A stretch of 35,554 bases of DNA from Pseudomonadota bacterium (GTDB lineage Bacteria; Pseudomonadota; Gammaproteobacteria; Steroidobacterales; JBCBZW01), in the NCBI GenBank assembly GCA_039815145.1, contig JBCBZW010000045.1, positions 1-35,554 on the forward strand, in the 5' to 3' direction. The position numbers were made by a program, and so were the translations under genes. The notes under the pieces are model-generated. The model did not search any database, was not told the origin of the DNA, and saw only the letters and a list, made by a program, of their open reading frames with translations. This document shows, in pieces, positions 1 to 8,573 of this stretch (the first letter of the stretch is position 1; every line of letters begins with the position of its first letter).

Positions 1-1241
1 CGCAGCGGGATCATGTCGGGACCGCCGTTGCCGTCGTTGTCGCCCGGAATCACCCCGAGGCGCGACAGCTCCCGGCCCATCGCCGCCACTGCCGGCAGGG
101 CGTCCGGCCCCACGTCCGAGCGCAGGCGCCACACCTTGCGCGCACCGAAGTCCGACTCAGAGCCCAGCACATGGTTTTGTAAGGTACCGTCCAGTTGGCG
201 GGCGGACGCGTAGGCGCGCGCGCCCAGGATGCCCACCTCCTCCGCGCCGAACATCACCACGCGAATCGTGCGCTTCGGGGCTTGGGGGAGCTCGCTGATC
301 AGGCGGGCCGCTGCCACGGTGATCGCCACCCCAGCGCCGTCGTCGAGGGCGCCGGTGCCGAGGTCCCAGCTGTCCAGGTGACCGCCGATGACCACGATCT
401 CTTCCGGCTTCTCGCGCCCGACGATCTCGCCGATGACATTGCCGGAGACGCCCTCGCCCCGCCAACCGGCCGGGGTCTTGATGCGCACAGCGATGTCGGC
501 GCCTTCCCCGTGGATACGTTCGAGCTGGTCCGCATCCGGTGCCGACACGGCGAGCACCGGAATCTTCGGTTTGCGCCCCTCGGGCAGGCCCACCAGGCCC
601 GTGTGGGGGAAGCGATGGCTGTCCGTACCCACGGAACGCACCAGCACGGCAGCCGCGCCCATGTCCTCGGCGGCGTGCCAGGCGCTGCGCCGCTTGCGGT
701 TGGCCCAGCCGTAGCCCTCCCCGGTGCGCGAGGCGGTCATCCTATCGTTGATGTACACCGCGCGGCCCTTCACGGCGGCCGGCTCGGTGCGCACGAAGTC
801 GTCGTAGGAATCGAAGTAGGTGATCGACGCCTCGAGACCCTCCGGCGGCGTTGCACCCCCGCCGCCGAGGGAACTGGCGAAGAGGGGCTGCGGATAGGGG
901 CTCACGATGCTGAGCTCCTCGTGCACGGAGTCCCCGCGGGTCCAGACGTCCAGGGCGAATTCCTCCACCCGCACGTTGGCAAAGCCCAGGGCACGCAGGG
1001 TGTCAGCGCCCCACTCCCGAGCACGCGCCTCCGCATCGGTCCCGGCCAGGCGGGGGCCGATCTGGGTGGTCAGGGAGGTGACCACCTCGAGTGCGAGCTC
1101 GCTGTCCAAGGCCTTCTCGGCCAGGGCGCGCGCCGTGCTGAGAGTCTGCTCAGGAATTTCATAGGTGTCGTCTGGCGTTTGCGCGCCCGCCAGGGGCGTG
1201 GCCAGGGCCAGCGCCAGGGTGATCATCGTTGTCCGTCGCAT
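1..1241 (-). CDS. M28-family zinc metallopeptidase, carboxypeptidase Q-like (partial, C-terminus off the left edge)
   Basis: An exported di-zinc exopeptidase is predicted. The start is the ATG at 1241-1239, giving an N-terminus MRRTTMITLALALATPLAGAQ that looks like a Sec signal peptide. At least 413 residues are visible. The catalytic core shows the M28 pattern: HLDSWD with its zinc-ligand His near residue 288, then DDGAGV, then the GAEE motif carrying the general-base Glu. The domain ahead of it (TQIGPRLAGT and following) matches plasma glutamate carboxypeptidase relatives. The last zinc ligands, expected in the missing C-terminal part, are beyond the window edge. The gene starts only 20 bases after the stop of the AttH-like gene at 1262, so it is probably the last visible member of that minus-strand operon. 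The family assignment is firm; the substrate is unknown, with extracytoplasmic peptide turnover most likely. Confidence 0.9.
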   Translation of the reverse strand, partial: MRRTTMITLALALATPLAGAQTPDDTYEIPEQTLSTARALAEKALDSELALEVVTSLTTQIGPRLAGTDAEARAREWGADTLRALGFANVRVEEFALDVWTRGDSVHEELSIVSPYPQPLFASSLGGGGATPPEGLEASITYFDSYDDFVRTEPAAVKGRAVYINDRMTASRTGEGYGWANRKRRSAWHAAEDMGAAAVLVRSVGTDSHRFPHTGLVGLPEGRKPKIPVLAVSAPDADQLERIHGEGADIAVRIKTPAGWRGEGVSGNVIGEIVGREKPEEIVVIGGHLDSWDLGTGALDDGAGVAITVAAARLISELPQAPKRTIRVVMFGAEEVGILGARAYASARQLDGTLQNHVLGSESDFGARKVWRLRSDVGPDALPAVAAMGRELSRLGVIPGDNDGNGGPDMIPL

Positions 1242-1261
1242 CGTTCCGTCTTTCTCCCGCG

Positions 1262-2437
1262 TCAATAGCCGGCGAGTTCCAAGTACCCTCGGCCGCTGAT
1301 CGTCTTCTCACCCTGCCGCCCGGTGACGTCCACGGCGCCTTCCCAGTAGCGCGTCGCCAGGTTCAGCTCCTGATCCTCGAGCGCCGCCCTGACCTCGAGA
1401 GCCAAGTCGTCGGCAGGCAGGCGCAGGGTCCAGCTTACCGGGTACTCGACCCCGCTGTTGGCGGAGCGCCAACGCGTCCGCGGGGTCAACTCCACGTCGT
1501 CGCCCTGGAGCCGCCTCACCTGCCACTGACCTGCCTCATCGTAGCCAGCGAGCGTGCCCGCGCTCCAGCGCGTCGACGCGCCCTGCGCCGTGCGCAGGCG
1601 GTAGAACATCAGGTCTCGCCCATCGTCGAGCTGTAGGGAAAACCAATCCCAGCCGGCCACGCCGGGAGCCAGGAAGCTGGTGCCCCACTCGCGATCGAAC
1701 CAACTCGTGCCCGTCACCTCGTGACGGGTGCCGCCAGCGTGCACAGTGCCCGTCGAACGCAAGCGCGTGAGGGAGTAGTAGGCGGAGGCGTTGGTGGGGT
1801 CATCTCCCTTACGGCTGTAGCCGTCCACCCCTTGGCGCACGATGGGCCGCTCGGCGACCAGGGACAGGTCGATACCCATCGACTCGTCCTGGAACTGGAG
1901 GTTTACCGCAAAGGCCGCGTCGTCGGCCGCGCCGGCGATCGACCAATCCTCCACCCAGACCCGCAACGGCTCGGTCTGCGCACCCGCCAGGCCCAGGGCA
2001 TCGCGCGCGAAGCGATCGGCCGCGGCAAACGTTCGGCCATCGATGTCGGATACGGCGAGGTGGGCCATGTACAGCTGCTCCGTGCGCCAGGCGGACGGCT
2101 CCTCGTCTCCCCCCGTGCTGCTGCCATCATCCCCGAGGGCGAAGCGGAAGATCGTCGCCTGGTAGCCGAAGCGCCGCCCCTGCGCCGTGGCCAGGTTGCC
2201 CGTGAAGTACCACCACTCCTGGCGGTACTCGGGGTGCGCGCCGTGATCGCGAGGGAAGCGCAGATCGGGCGCCGCGGTGACCTTCAGGAAGTCCTCATCG
2301 CCGCTCTGGGCACCGAGGGCGCGGTCGAGGGCGAGGCCACCGTCGCCCCCCCGCGGCGACTCCCCGGGCGCACACGCGACGAGGCAAAGGGCGAACCCAC
2401 AACCCGCAAGCGCCGACCACCACCTGGTCCTACTCAT
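1262..2437 (-). CDS. AttH/CrtC-like lipocalin-fold secreted lipoprotein
   Basis: 391 residues from the ATG at 2437. This start overlaps the permease stop by four bases (ATGA), so I prefer it over upstream in-frame starts. The N-terminus has a short hydrophobic stretch ending in LCLVACAP, a plausible lipobox, so the mature protein is probably a lipoprotein. The hallmark EWWYFTGNL follows roughly 70 residues later, and the protein ends in ISGRGYLELAGY. Both are typical of the 'predicted secreted hydrolase' family (AttH, related to the carotenoid hydratase CrtC), which forms two lipocalin-like barrels. In Agrobacterium AttH is encoded with ABC transporter genes, as here. No carotenoid genes are nearby, so a CrtC-type hydratase role is unlikely. 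The likely role is handling a lipophilic substrate at the envelope together with the adjacent transporter; the biochemical activity is not established for the family. Confidence 0.88.
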   Translation of the reverse strand: MSRTRWWSALAGCGFALCLVACAPGESPRGGDGGLALDRALGAQSGDEDFLKVTAAPDLRFPRDHGAHPEYRQEWWYFTGNLATAQGRRFGYQATIFRFALGDDGSSTGGDEEPSAWRTEQLYMAHLAVSDIDGRTFAAADRFARDALGLAGAQTEPLRVWVEDWSIAGAADDAAFAVNLQFQDESMGIDLSLVAERPIVRQGVDGYSRKGDDPTNASAYYSLTRLRSTGTVHAGGTRHEVTGTSWFDREWGTSFLAPGVAGWDWFSLQLDDGRDLMFYRLRTAQGASTRWSAGTLAGYDEAGQWQVRRLQGDDVELTPRTRWRSANSGVEYPVSWTLRLPADDLALEVRAALEDQELNLATRYWEGAVDVTGRQGEKTISGRGYLELAGY

Positions 2438-4983
2438 GCGCGCCCCGGCGTCAGGTCGCTGGCCTGCAGGCGCTGGCGCAGGCGCCAGGCGGGCCACGCC
2501 GCAGCCAACACGGCGGCAACCACCGCCAGGGCCAGGGTGCCGAGCATCGGGGTGAGGGTGAAGTGAGGCGCCATGGTCCACCCGAAGGAGCGCACGTTGA
2601 CCACGTAGATCAGCATCAGTCCGATCAGCAGCCCCGCGGGAATCGCGCACACCCCCGCGAAGGCGCCGAGGGCCCCACTCTCGGTGAGCAGCGAGCGAGC
2701 GATTTCATTCGGTGTCACGCCGAGCGCGCGCAGCACGGCGAACTGCGCATAGCGGTCCAGCAGCAAGGCGAGCAGCGCGTTGATAGTCCCCGCAAACGCG
2801 ACCAGGGCGGCGAGCACGCGCAGCACCTCGGTAATGGTGAACGTGCGCGCGAATACCTCCAGAGATAGGGCGATCAGCGACTCGCGCGAGCGCAGCAACA
2901 CGGGGCGGGTGCGTTGCTGTTCTTCGGCCCAGGCGGTGAGCGCTGCGTCGCTCTGCGCGCGATCCGCCGCTGGATCGAGGTAGACGCCGATGCCTTCCAC
3001 CGTGTCGCGCGTGGGAAAGTGGCCGACGAAGGTGGCCTCGCTCATCGCGATCGTGCCGTGCTCAGAGCCGTAGTCGCGGTACACGGCCCCAACCTCGAAG
3101 GGGCGCTCCCCGTTCGCCGTGCGCAAGGGAATGCTGTCGCCCACACGCAGCCCTCGCTTGTAAGCAAGCGTCTGGGTCACCATCACCACCGGTTCGCTCG
3201 CGAAGCGAGGCCAGAAGCGCTGCGGGTCCCCTTCCAGCAGGATGAAGCCGCGTCGGGCCCGCTCGTTCAAGGAGTAGGCCACGATACGATCGTGGCCGCT
3301 GGCAGTTTCCACCGTGTTCCAGCGCACGGTGCTCACATCGGCCACGCCTGGCTTGGCGGCGAGAGACGCCACGTCCGCCTGGGTGATCACCCGCGGCTGC
3401 TCACCCGCCACGTAGTAGTCGGCGGCGAGGACGCTATCGAGCCAGCTGACCACCGCGCGCTCGAAGCTCGCGATCATCAAGGTGATACCCAAGCTGGTAC
3501 CCAACGCCACGATTAGGGCCGCGAGGGCGGGAGCGGAACGGTGCAGGTGCGCCCCGACGCTGCGCACGGCAAGGCGTTGCAAGCTGAGGTCCGCGGCAGC
3601 AGCGGCGCGACGCGCGAACAGGCGCCGAGCCAGCCACGGCGCCTGGGCTGTGAAGCCGAGCAGCAGCAGGAACAGACCGACGAAGGCGGCAGTGACCTGC
3701 CCCGGCGTAACCAGCACCAGCACCAAGCCGCAGGCGATCGCCGCGAGCCCCGCAACGGCGAGACGCCCCCACAGGCCCTCGGCCTCGCGTGGCATCACGT
3801 CGTGGTTGCGCAGGTGCTCGACGGTGGCCCCCCGCACGGCTTCGCGCGCGGGCAGAACGGCCGCGAGCAGGCTGACGCCGACACCCAAGGCGCTCAAGCG
3901 CGCAAGCTGCCCCAAGCCCATCGGCGGCAGGGACGCGCTGACCGTCGCGTACAGGTCCGCCGACGTGCGCCCCATGAGACCCATCATCAACTGGGCCAGG
4001 GCACTTCCCGCGACCAGGCCGAGGATCGTGCCGATGACGCCGAGGGCGCACGCTTCCAGCAACACGGCGACGAAGATCTCCCGCGAGGTCACGCCCATCG
4101 TGCGCAGAATCGCGAACTCGCGCCGGCGCCGCACCACCAGAAAGGTCTCGGTGTTGAAGATCAGCATCGCGCCCACCAGCAGCGTGAGCAGGGAGAGCGC
4201 GGTGAGGTTCAGGTGAAAGGATTGGGAGAGGTCGAGCACGTTGGCCGCCCGCTGCTCACCCGTGAGCAGTTCCGTGCCCGGTGGCAACATCCCAAGTTGT
4301 TCGAGGGCGGTCAACTGGGCGGGCGTCGGTGACAGATCGATACGGGTCAGTTGCCCCTGGCGGCCGAGCACCTCCTGCGCCGTGGCGATATCGCTGAGCA
4401 GCAACCCCTCCCACGCCGCATCGCCAGCGGCGGTCACGTCGAGCACCGCGGCCACCGTGGGTGCGTGTGACCCATCGCCGGTGAGCGGCAAGCGATCGCC
4501 CACCGTCACCCCCAGGCGCTGCGCGAAGGACTGCGCCAGCACGACGCTGCGCGCCCCCGGCAACAGCGGCGCTCCCTGCAGCTCGCCGTCGCCGACCTCG
4601 CCCATCCAGGGCGGTGCCAGGCTGTCGGCAGCTAACGCAGCCGTCAGGTCGATACCGACCAGGCGCGCGCGTACGGCGCCTGCAGACAGGGTCACGGGCC
4701 CCTGCACCACGGGCATCGCCCGGCGGACGCCGAGCTCCACGCGCAGGGTGCGGTACACCGCCTCATCGACCCCGCTCACGCCACCCACCACATGGTGAGA
4801 AAAGGGCCCGGCGAGCAGATCCACGGAGGCTTCCAGATTGCGCCGCGAGGCGTCGATGGCGCGATCGACGGCGGTCACCACCGCCACCCCGAGCGCCACG
4901 CCCAGCACCGCCAGCAAGCCGAACACCGGCTGGCGCAGCCCCGAACGCGCGAAGCTGCGTAGCTGCAGCGCCAGCGCACTCAC
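2434..4983 (-). CDS. ABC transporter permease, FtsX/MacB type (AttF/AttG-like)
   Basis: 849 residues starting at GTG 4983, which overlaps the ATPase stop (GTGA). An ATG at 5025 would add 14 residues inside the ATPase gene and is less likely. The layout is a membrane segment at the N-terminus (GLLAVLGVALGVAVVTAVDR), a periplasmic MacB-type domain, a first FtsX block of three helices, a middle pair of hydrophobic segments, a second membrane segment and periplasmic domain, and a final FtsX block ending near the C-terminus. This duplicated arrangement of about ten helices characterises large permeases of the LolD-associated or AttFG group. It probably works with the ATPase encoded just upstream to move or extract hydrophobic envelope material, with the downstream AttH-like protein as partner. 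The C-terminus overlaps the next gene by four bases, indicating translational coupling. Confidence 0.9.
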   Translation of the reverse strand: MSALALQLRSFARSGLRQPVFGLLAVLGVALGVAVVTAVDRAIDASRRNLEASVDLLAGPFSHHVVGGVSGVDEAVYRTLRVELGVRRAMPVVQGPVTLSAGAVRARLVGIDLTAALAADSLAPPWMGEVGDGELQGAPLLPGARSVVLAQSFAQRLGVTVGDRLPLTGDGSHAPTVAAVLDVTAAGDAAWEGLLLSDIATAQEVLGRQGQLTRIDLSPTPAQLTALEQLGMLPPGTELLTGEQRAANVLDLSQSFHLNLTALSLLTLLVGAMLIFNTETFLVVRRRREFAILRTMGVTSREIFVAVLLEACALGVIGTILGLVAGSALAQLMMGLMGRTSADLYATVSASLPPMGLGQLARLSALGVGVSLLAAVLPAREAVRGATVEHLRNHDVMPREAEGLWGRLAVAGLAAIACGLVLVLVTPGQVTAAFVGLFLLLLGFTAQAPWLARRLFARRAAAAADLSLQRLAVRSVGAHLHRSAPALAALIVALGTSLGITLMIASFERAVVSWLDSVLAADYYVAGEQPRVITQADVASLAAKPGVADVSTVRWNTVETASGHDRIVAYSLNERARRGFILLEGDPQRFWPRFASEPVVMVTQTLAYKRGLRVGDSIPLRTANGERPFEVGAVYRDYGSEHGTIAMSEATFVGHFPTRDTVEGIGVYLDPAADRAQSDAALTAWAEEQQRTRPVLLRSRESLIALSLEVFARTFTITEVLRVLAALVAFAGTINALLALLLDRYAQFAVLRALGVTPNEIARSLLTESGALGAFAGVCAIPAGLLIGLMLIYVVNVRSFGWTMAPHFTLTPMLGTLALAVVAAVLAAAWPAWRLRQRLQASDLTPGRA

Positions 4984-5675
4984 GCGGGTGCGTCCTCGAC
5001 GATCTGCTGATCCTGCAGATGACACACCCGGTCCGCGCGGCCCATCACCTCGGCGCTATGCGTCGCCATGACCAGGGCCACGCCCCGCTCACGCACGAGC
5101 TCCTGCAAGAAGTCCAGCACCTGCCGGGCGGTCTCGAGATCGAGATTGCCCGTGGGTTCATCCGCGATCACCAGGGCGGGCGTATGGATCAGCGCACGCC
5201 CCACCGCCACCCGCTGCTGTTCGCCGCCGGAGAGCTCGGACGGGTAGCGAGCACCCTTGTTGGCCAACCCGAGACGATCCAACATCGACACCACCTGCGG
5301 CTCCCGTGCGCCGACGGCCACGTCGTTCAGGGCGAGGGGCAGGGTGAGGTTCTCCGCCACGGTCAAGGTGGGAATCAGGTTGAAGGACTGGAACACGAAG
5401 CCCAGCTGCGCTCGACGCAGGCGGGCGCGCTGCTGTTCATTGCCCGCCCACAGGGAATGCCCCGCCAGCTCCACCTCCCCGCGGTCCGGGGGTTCGAGTC
5501 CGCCGAGCACGTTCAGAAAGGTGGTCTTGCCCGAGCCGCTGCGCCCCAGGAGCACGACGAACTCCCCTGCCCTCGCCGCAAAACGCACATCGCGGAGCAC
5601 GGCTACGGGAGACGCTGACCTCACGCCGTAGGTCTTGTACAGTGCCCTACAGCGGACCGTGACAGGTGTGGCCAA
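4980..5675 (-). CDS. ABC transporter ATP-binding protein (LolD/AttE-like)
   Basis: 231 residues, a single nucleotide-binding domain of normal LolD/MacB-class length. Walker A is GRSGSGKT at residues 44-51, the Q-loop glutamine is near 96, the signature LSGGEQQR is at 148-155, and Walker B with catalytic Glu (IADEPTGNLD) is around 170-179. The H-loop ATHSAEV follows. I place the start at TTG 5675 because a GGAGGG ribosome-binding site lies seven bases before it, and no better ATG is available. The protein is cytoplasmic and powers the FtsX-type permease whose GTG start overlaps its stop. Together with that permease and the AttH-like lipoprotein it forms a three-gene export or extraction module. 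The 33 bases to the divergent gene at 5709 must hold the promoter or overlap the neighbour's 5' end. Confidence 0.93.
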   Translation of the reverse strand: MATPVTVRCRALYKTYGVRSASPVAVLRDVRFAARAGEFVVLLGRSGSGKTTFLNVLGGLEPPDRGEVELAGHSLWAGNEQQRARLRRAQLGFVFQSFNLIPTLTVAENLTLPLALNDVAVGAREPQVVSMLDRLGLANKGARYPSELSGGEQQRVAVGRALIHTPALVIADEPTGNLDLETARQVLDFLQELVRERGVALVMATHSAEVMGRADRVCHLQDQQIVEDAPA

Positions 5676-5708
5676 GCGAGGGCCCTCCGTGATCGCGAAA
5701 TACGAATA

Positions 5709-7691
5709 ATGAAAAATATAATCAGTGAGTTACGGATGGATCCTAGCAGACTCGGTGATCTCCCCAGAAGCGTTCTGGTAGCTCTGGTGGCGCTATTTGC
5801 TGCCGCCGCGTCCGCCCAGGAAGACGGGCCGTGCGTGCTCGATGAACCCGGACGAGAAGCCTTCTTCGGCGACGTCCACGTGCACACCCGCCTGTCCTTC
5901 GACTCGTACATCTTCGACAACGCCCTCGGTCCGGATGACGCCTACCGGGCGGCGCGCGGGGAACTGGTGCTGTTGTCGCCGGCGGTCCCCGACGAGGCGC
6001 CGCGAGAGTTCCAGCTGGACGGTCCGCCCCTGGACTTCGCCGCCGTCACCGATCATTCGGACCTCCTCGGCGAGACCAACCTGTGCATCTCCCCCGGTGC
6101 CGAACCGGACACGTTCATTTCCGACGCGATCGGGCAGGACTTCATCGATCTCGGCCTGATCGAACAGGGCATGCGTTTGATGGAGAACTGCGCCGCCTTC
6201 CGCGCCACCCGCGAGCGCCTGGACAGCATCTTCCTGGCCGAGCTGTGCACCTCGGAACCGAGCGACCGCCAGCTCTGCAACGTGACCAACGCCTACCTCA
6301 CCTCCGCCTGGCGGGAAACGCTGGAAGCGGCCGACAACGCGTACGCCCCGTGCACCTTCACCACCTTCGCGGGCTACGAGTACACGGGCAACAACGCGGA
6401 GAGCGGACGCATCGCGCGCAACCACCGCAACGCGCTGTTCCGCGACACGGCACCGCTCATCGCCGAAACCGGGGAGCTCAACCTGCTGCCCGTCTCGCGC
6501 GATGACGTGTTCCTGGCCTCGCGCTTCCGCGACATCCTGCGCGAGGAATGCCTGGGGATCGAGGGCGATCCGGAACATCCGGGCTTGCCCGGTTGCGACG
6601 TGCTCGCCATCCCGCACACCACCAACGCCAGCCTCGGCACCGCCTTCGAACTCGCGGAAGACGAGACCGAGTCGGCGCGCCTCGCGATGGAGCCGCTGAT
6701 CGAAGTCCTGCAGCACAAGCAGAGCAGCGAGTGCTCCCCGAGCAGCGCACCACAGGACCCTGGCTGCGACTTCGAACCGTACGTCCCCGCCCCCGACGAA
6801 TGGGCGCTCGCGGCCACCCAGGGCATGATTCGCAGCGGCCTGAACCGGGGCATGCGCGATGCCTTCCTCTCCGGGGGCGTGAACGCCTTTACCTACGGCT
6901 TCATCGCCGGCACGGACACCCACAACAGCACCCCGGGAGCCGTCGCCGAGAGCAACTTCCTGGGCCACGTCGGCTTGCTGGATTCCACCCGCACCAAGCG
7001 CTTGTCCTCCAGCAACGTCACCTTCAACCCCGGCGGGCTCGCAGGCGTTTGGGCGCAGACCAACACGCGCGACGATATCTTCGACGCCTTTCGCCAACGC
7101 GAGACCTTCGCCACCAGCGGCCCGCGCATCACCCTGCGCACGGCCGCCAACTGGCGCTCCGGCCCGCCCCTGGAGGACAACCCCAAGGGCCTGTGCCGTC
7201 AGCTACAACGCGATGAACTGGCCAACGTCACGCCCATGGGCAGCTACCTGCCAGCGCTGCCCGAACCGACAGCGCGCCCACAACTGCTCATCGTGGCTGG
7301 CGCGGACCCTGAGAGCGCCAGCCTAGGGGACGTGCACATCGTGCGCGCGCGAATCAACGCCGCTGGCAACGTCGAGGAGTCGGTGGTGGTCCTCCCCTCG
7401 CCGCCCGACGGGGTCCGGCAGATCTGCCGTGCGTGGATGGACGAGGAATTCGATCCCCTGCACCCCGCCTATTACTACGTTCGCGTGCTGCAGGAGCCCA
7501 CGGCCCGTTACTCCAAACGCCAGTGCAACGTCGTCGCCGACCAGTGGAGTTGTGAGAACCCGGAAGACCTCGAGGGCCCCTACGCGGCCTGCTGCGATGA
7601 CGAGTACTACAAGGACATCCAGGAGCGCGCCTGGGCCTCGCCCATCTACTTCGATCCGAGCGTGTCCGCTGCCGTCGCGTCCTCGCCCTGA
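5709..7691 (+). CDS. DUF3604 family secreted protein with PHP-like metal-binding motifs
   Basis: Up to 660 residues. A signal peptide (SVLVALVALFAAAASAQ) ends near residue 37, so the product is exported. Seen directly: GDVHVHT with paired His at 57 and 59, VTDHSD at 114-118, IPHTTN with His 303, and GTDTHN with Asp 403 and His 405. This spacing of His/Asp motifs is what PHP-superfamily metal-dependent phosphoesterases use, and DUF3604 proteins share such motifs; no reaction is established. The C-terminal part is rich in cysteines, including a CC pair near residue 635. The start is uncertain: ATG 5709 gives an extended n-region, while ATG 5736 gives a more standard signal peptide, and a TATAAT box lies between them. 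The next gene begins six bases after the stop, so the pair is probably cotranscribed. Confidence 0.88.
   Translation: MKNIISELRMDPSRLGDLPRSVLVALVALFAAAASAQEDGPCVLDEPGREAFFGDVHVHTRLSFDSYIFDNALGPDDAYRAARGELVLLSPAVPDEAPREFQLDGPPLDFAAVTDHSDLLGETNLCISPGAEPDTFISDAIGQDFIDLGLIEQGMRLMENCAAFRATRERLDSIFLAELCTSEPSDRQLCNVTNAYLTSAWRETLEAADNAYAPCTFTTFAGYEYTGNNAESGRIARNHRNALFRDTAPLIAETGELNLLPVSRDDVFLASRFRDILREECLGIEGDPEHPGLPGCDVLAIPHTTNASLGTAFELAEDETESARLAMEPLIEVLQHKQSSECSPSSAPQDPGCDFEPYVPAPDEWALAATQGMIRSGLNRGMRDAFLSGGVNAFTYGFIAGTDTHNSTPGAVAESNFLGHVGLLDSTRTKRLSSSNVTFNPGGLAGVWAQTNTRDDIFDAFRQRETFATSGPRITLRTAANWRSGPPLEDNPKGLCRQLQRDELANVTPMGSYLPALPEPTARPQLLIVAGADPESASLGDVHIVRARINAAGNVEESVVVLPSPPDGVRQICRAWMDEEFDPLHPAYYYVRVLQEPTARYSKRQCNVVADQWSCENPEDLEGPYAACCDDEYYKDIQERAWASPIYFDPSVSAAVASSP
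5717..5722 (+). promoter_or_regulatory. Perfect TATAAT box, candidate -10 for the DUF3604 unit
   Basis: A consensus -10 hexamer sits in an unusually AT-rich patch (about 5699-5730) between two divergent genes. No good -35 is present 17 bases upstream, so the call rests on the -10 alone. If real, transcription would start near 5729, downstream of ATG 5709, making ATG 5736 the true start with a very short leader. Confidence 0.35.
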
Positions 7692-7697
7692 GCGCCC

Positions 7698-8573
7698 GTG
7701 AGTAAAGACGGCGCTCCCCCACGTCCCCTCTGGGCTGACCCCTTCGTCCTGTTCGCCCTTGGCGGTGTCGTGCTGTTCGCGATCGCCACGGCCCTCGAGC
7801 GTGCGGCCGAGGCGGGGGACGCGGAGCGGCCGAAGCAGCTGCTCATCACCCACGCCAAGCAGGCAGAGCTGCGCACGCAGTTTCAGCGCGCCAACGGTCG
7901 CGCCCCCACGGAGCAGGAACACGCCGGGTCTATCGAACGCCACGTACGCGAGCGCATTCTCTTCGAGCAAGCCATCGAGTGGGACATGCATCGCAACGAT
8001 GTGGTGGTGCGCCGCCGCCTGGTCGAGCGCGTACGCATGCTCTTCGGCAACTACGCCGAGACGGATCGCGATGAGACCGATCTGCAGGCCACCTACGAGA
8101 AGTACCAGGAACGCTTTCTGACACCTCCCGCCATCGGCTTTCGCCAGATCTTCATCGATCGCGACGTGCATGGGGAGGCCAGCCTCGAGCGCGCCCGCGA
8201 TTTGCGACAAACGCTGCAGCGCACAGGCAGCGCCGAGGGAGACCTCTGGTACCAGGCGCCCACGGAGGCCGTGCGCAGCCTGCCGCGCATCGCCGCCATG
8301 ATGGGGCAGGAATTCGCCACCGCCCTGGACCTGCTTCCCGTAAACGAGTGGTCGCCACCCGTGGCTTCGGCCTTCGGCTACCACCTCGTGTTCATCGAGG
8401 AGAAGACGCCCGCCCGCCAGGCGCCCCTGGAGGAGGTGCTGGAGCAGGTATGGGTGCTGCACCGACGGGAGCGTGAGCAGGCGAGCTTCCAGACCTTCAG
8501 CGACCGTCTTCGCGCGCGCTACGAGGTCACCCTCGAGGCACCGCCCCCTGCACTCGCCGATGAAAATCGATAG
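7698..8573 (+). CDS. Membrane-anchored PpiC/parvulin-type peptidyl-prolyl isomerase
   Basis: 291 residues from GTG 7698, six bases after the DUF3604 stop. A single hydrophobic segment (PFVLFALGGVVLFAIATAL, about residues 15-33) anchors the protein in the inner membrane with the rest probably periplasmic. A charged helical region like the SurA/PrsA chaperone arm follows, then a rotamase-like domain from about residue 145 (TPPAIGFRQIFIDRD) to about 255 (PPVASAFGYHLVFIEE). The parvulin fold is recognisable through the closing FGYHLV motif, but the first conserved active-site His is Gln150 here and the usual GGDLG stretch reads GDLWYQ, so isomerase activity may be weak and a chaperone role likelier. 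The gene overlaps the following HupE-like gene by 14 bases. It may assist folding of its exported or membrane neighbours; this is inferred from context only. Confidence 0.83.
   Translation: MSKDGAPPRPLWADPFVLFALGGVVLFAIATALERAAEAGDAERPKQLLITHAKQAELRTQFQRANGRAPTEQEHAGSIERHVRERILFEQAIEWDMHRNDVVVRRRLVERVRMLFGNYAETDRDETDLQATYEKYQERFLTPPAIGFRQIFIDRDVHGEASLERARDLRQTLQRTGSAEGDLWYQAPTEAVRSLPRIAAMMGQEFATALDLLPVNEWSPPVASAFGYHLVFIEEKTPARQAPLEEVLEQVWVLHRREREQASFQTFSDRLRARYEVTLEAPPPALADENR

Noticed and set aside
195-1268. A 357-codon open frame on the plus strand opposite the M28 peptidase.
   Set aside because: It is antisense to a clearly recognisable peptidase and has no coherent domain; it reflects high GC content.
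1262-2437. Carotenoid 1,2-hydratase (CrtC) assignment for the lipocalin-like protein.
   Set aside because: The fold family is shared, but the gene is coupled to an ABC transporter and no carotenoid genes are present, which fits AttH better.
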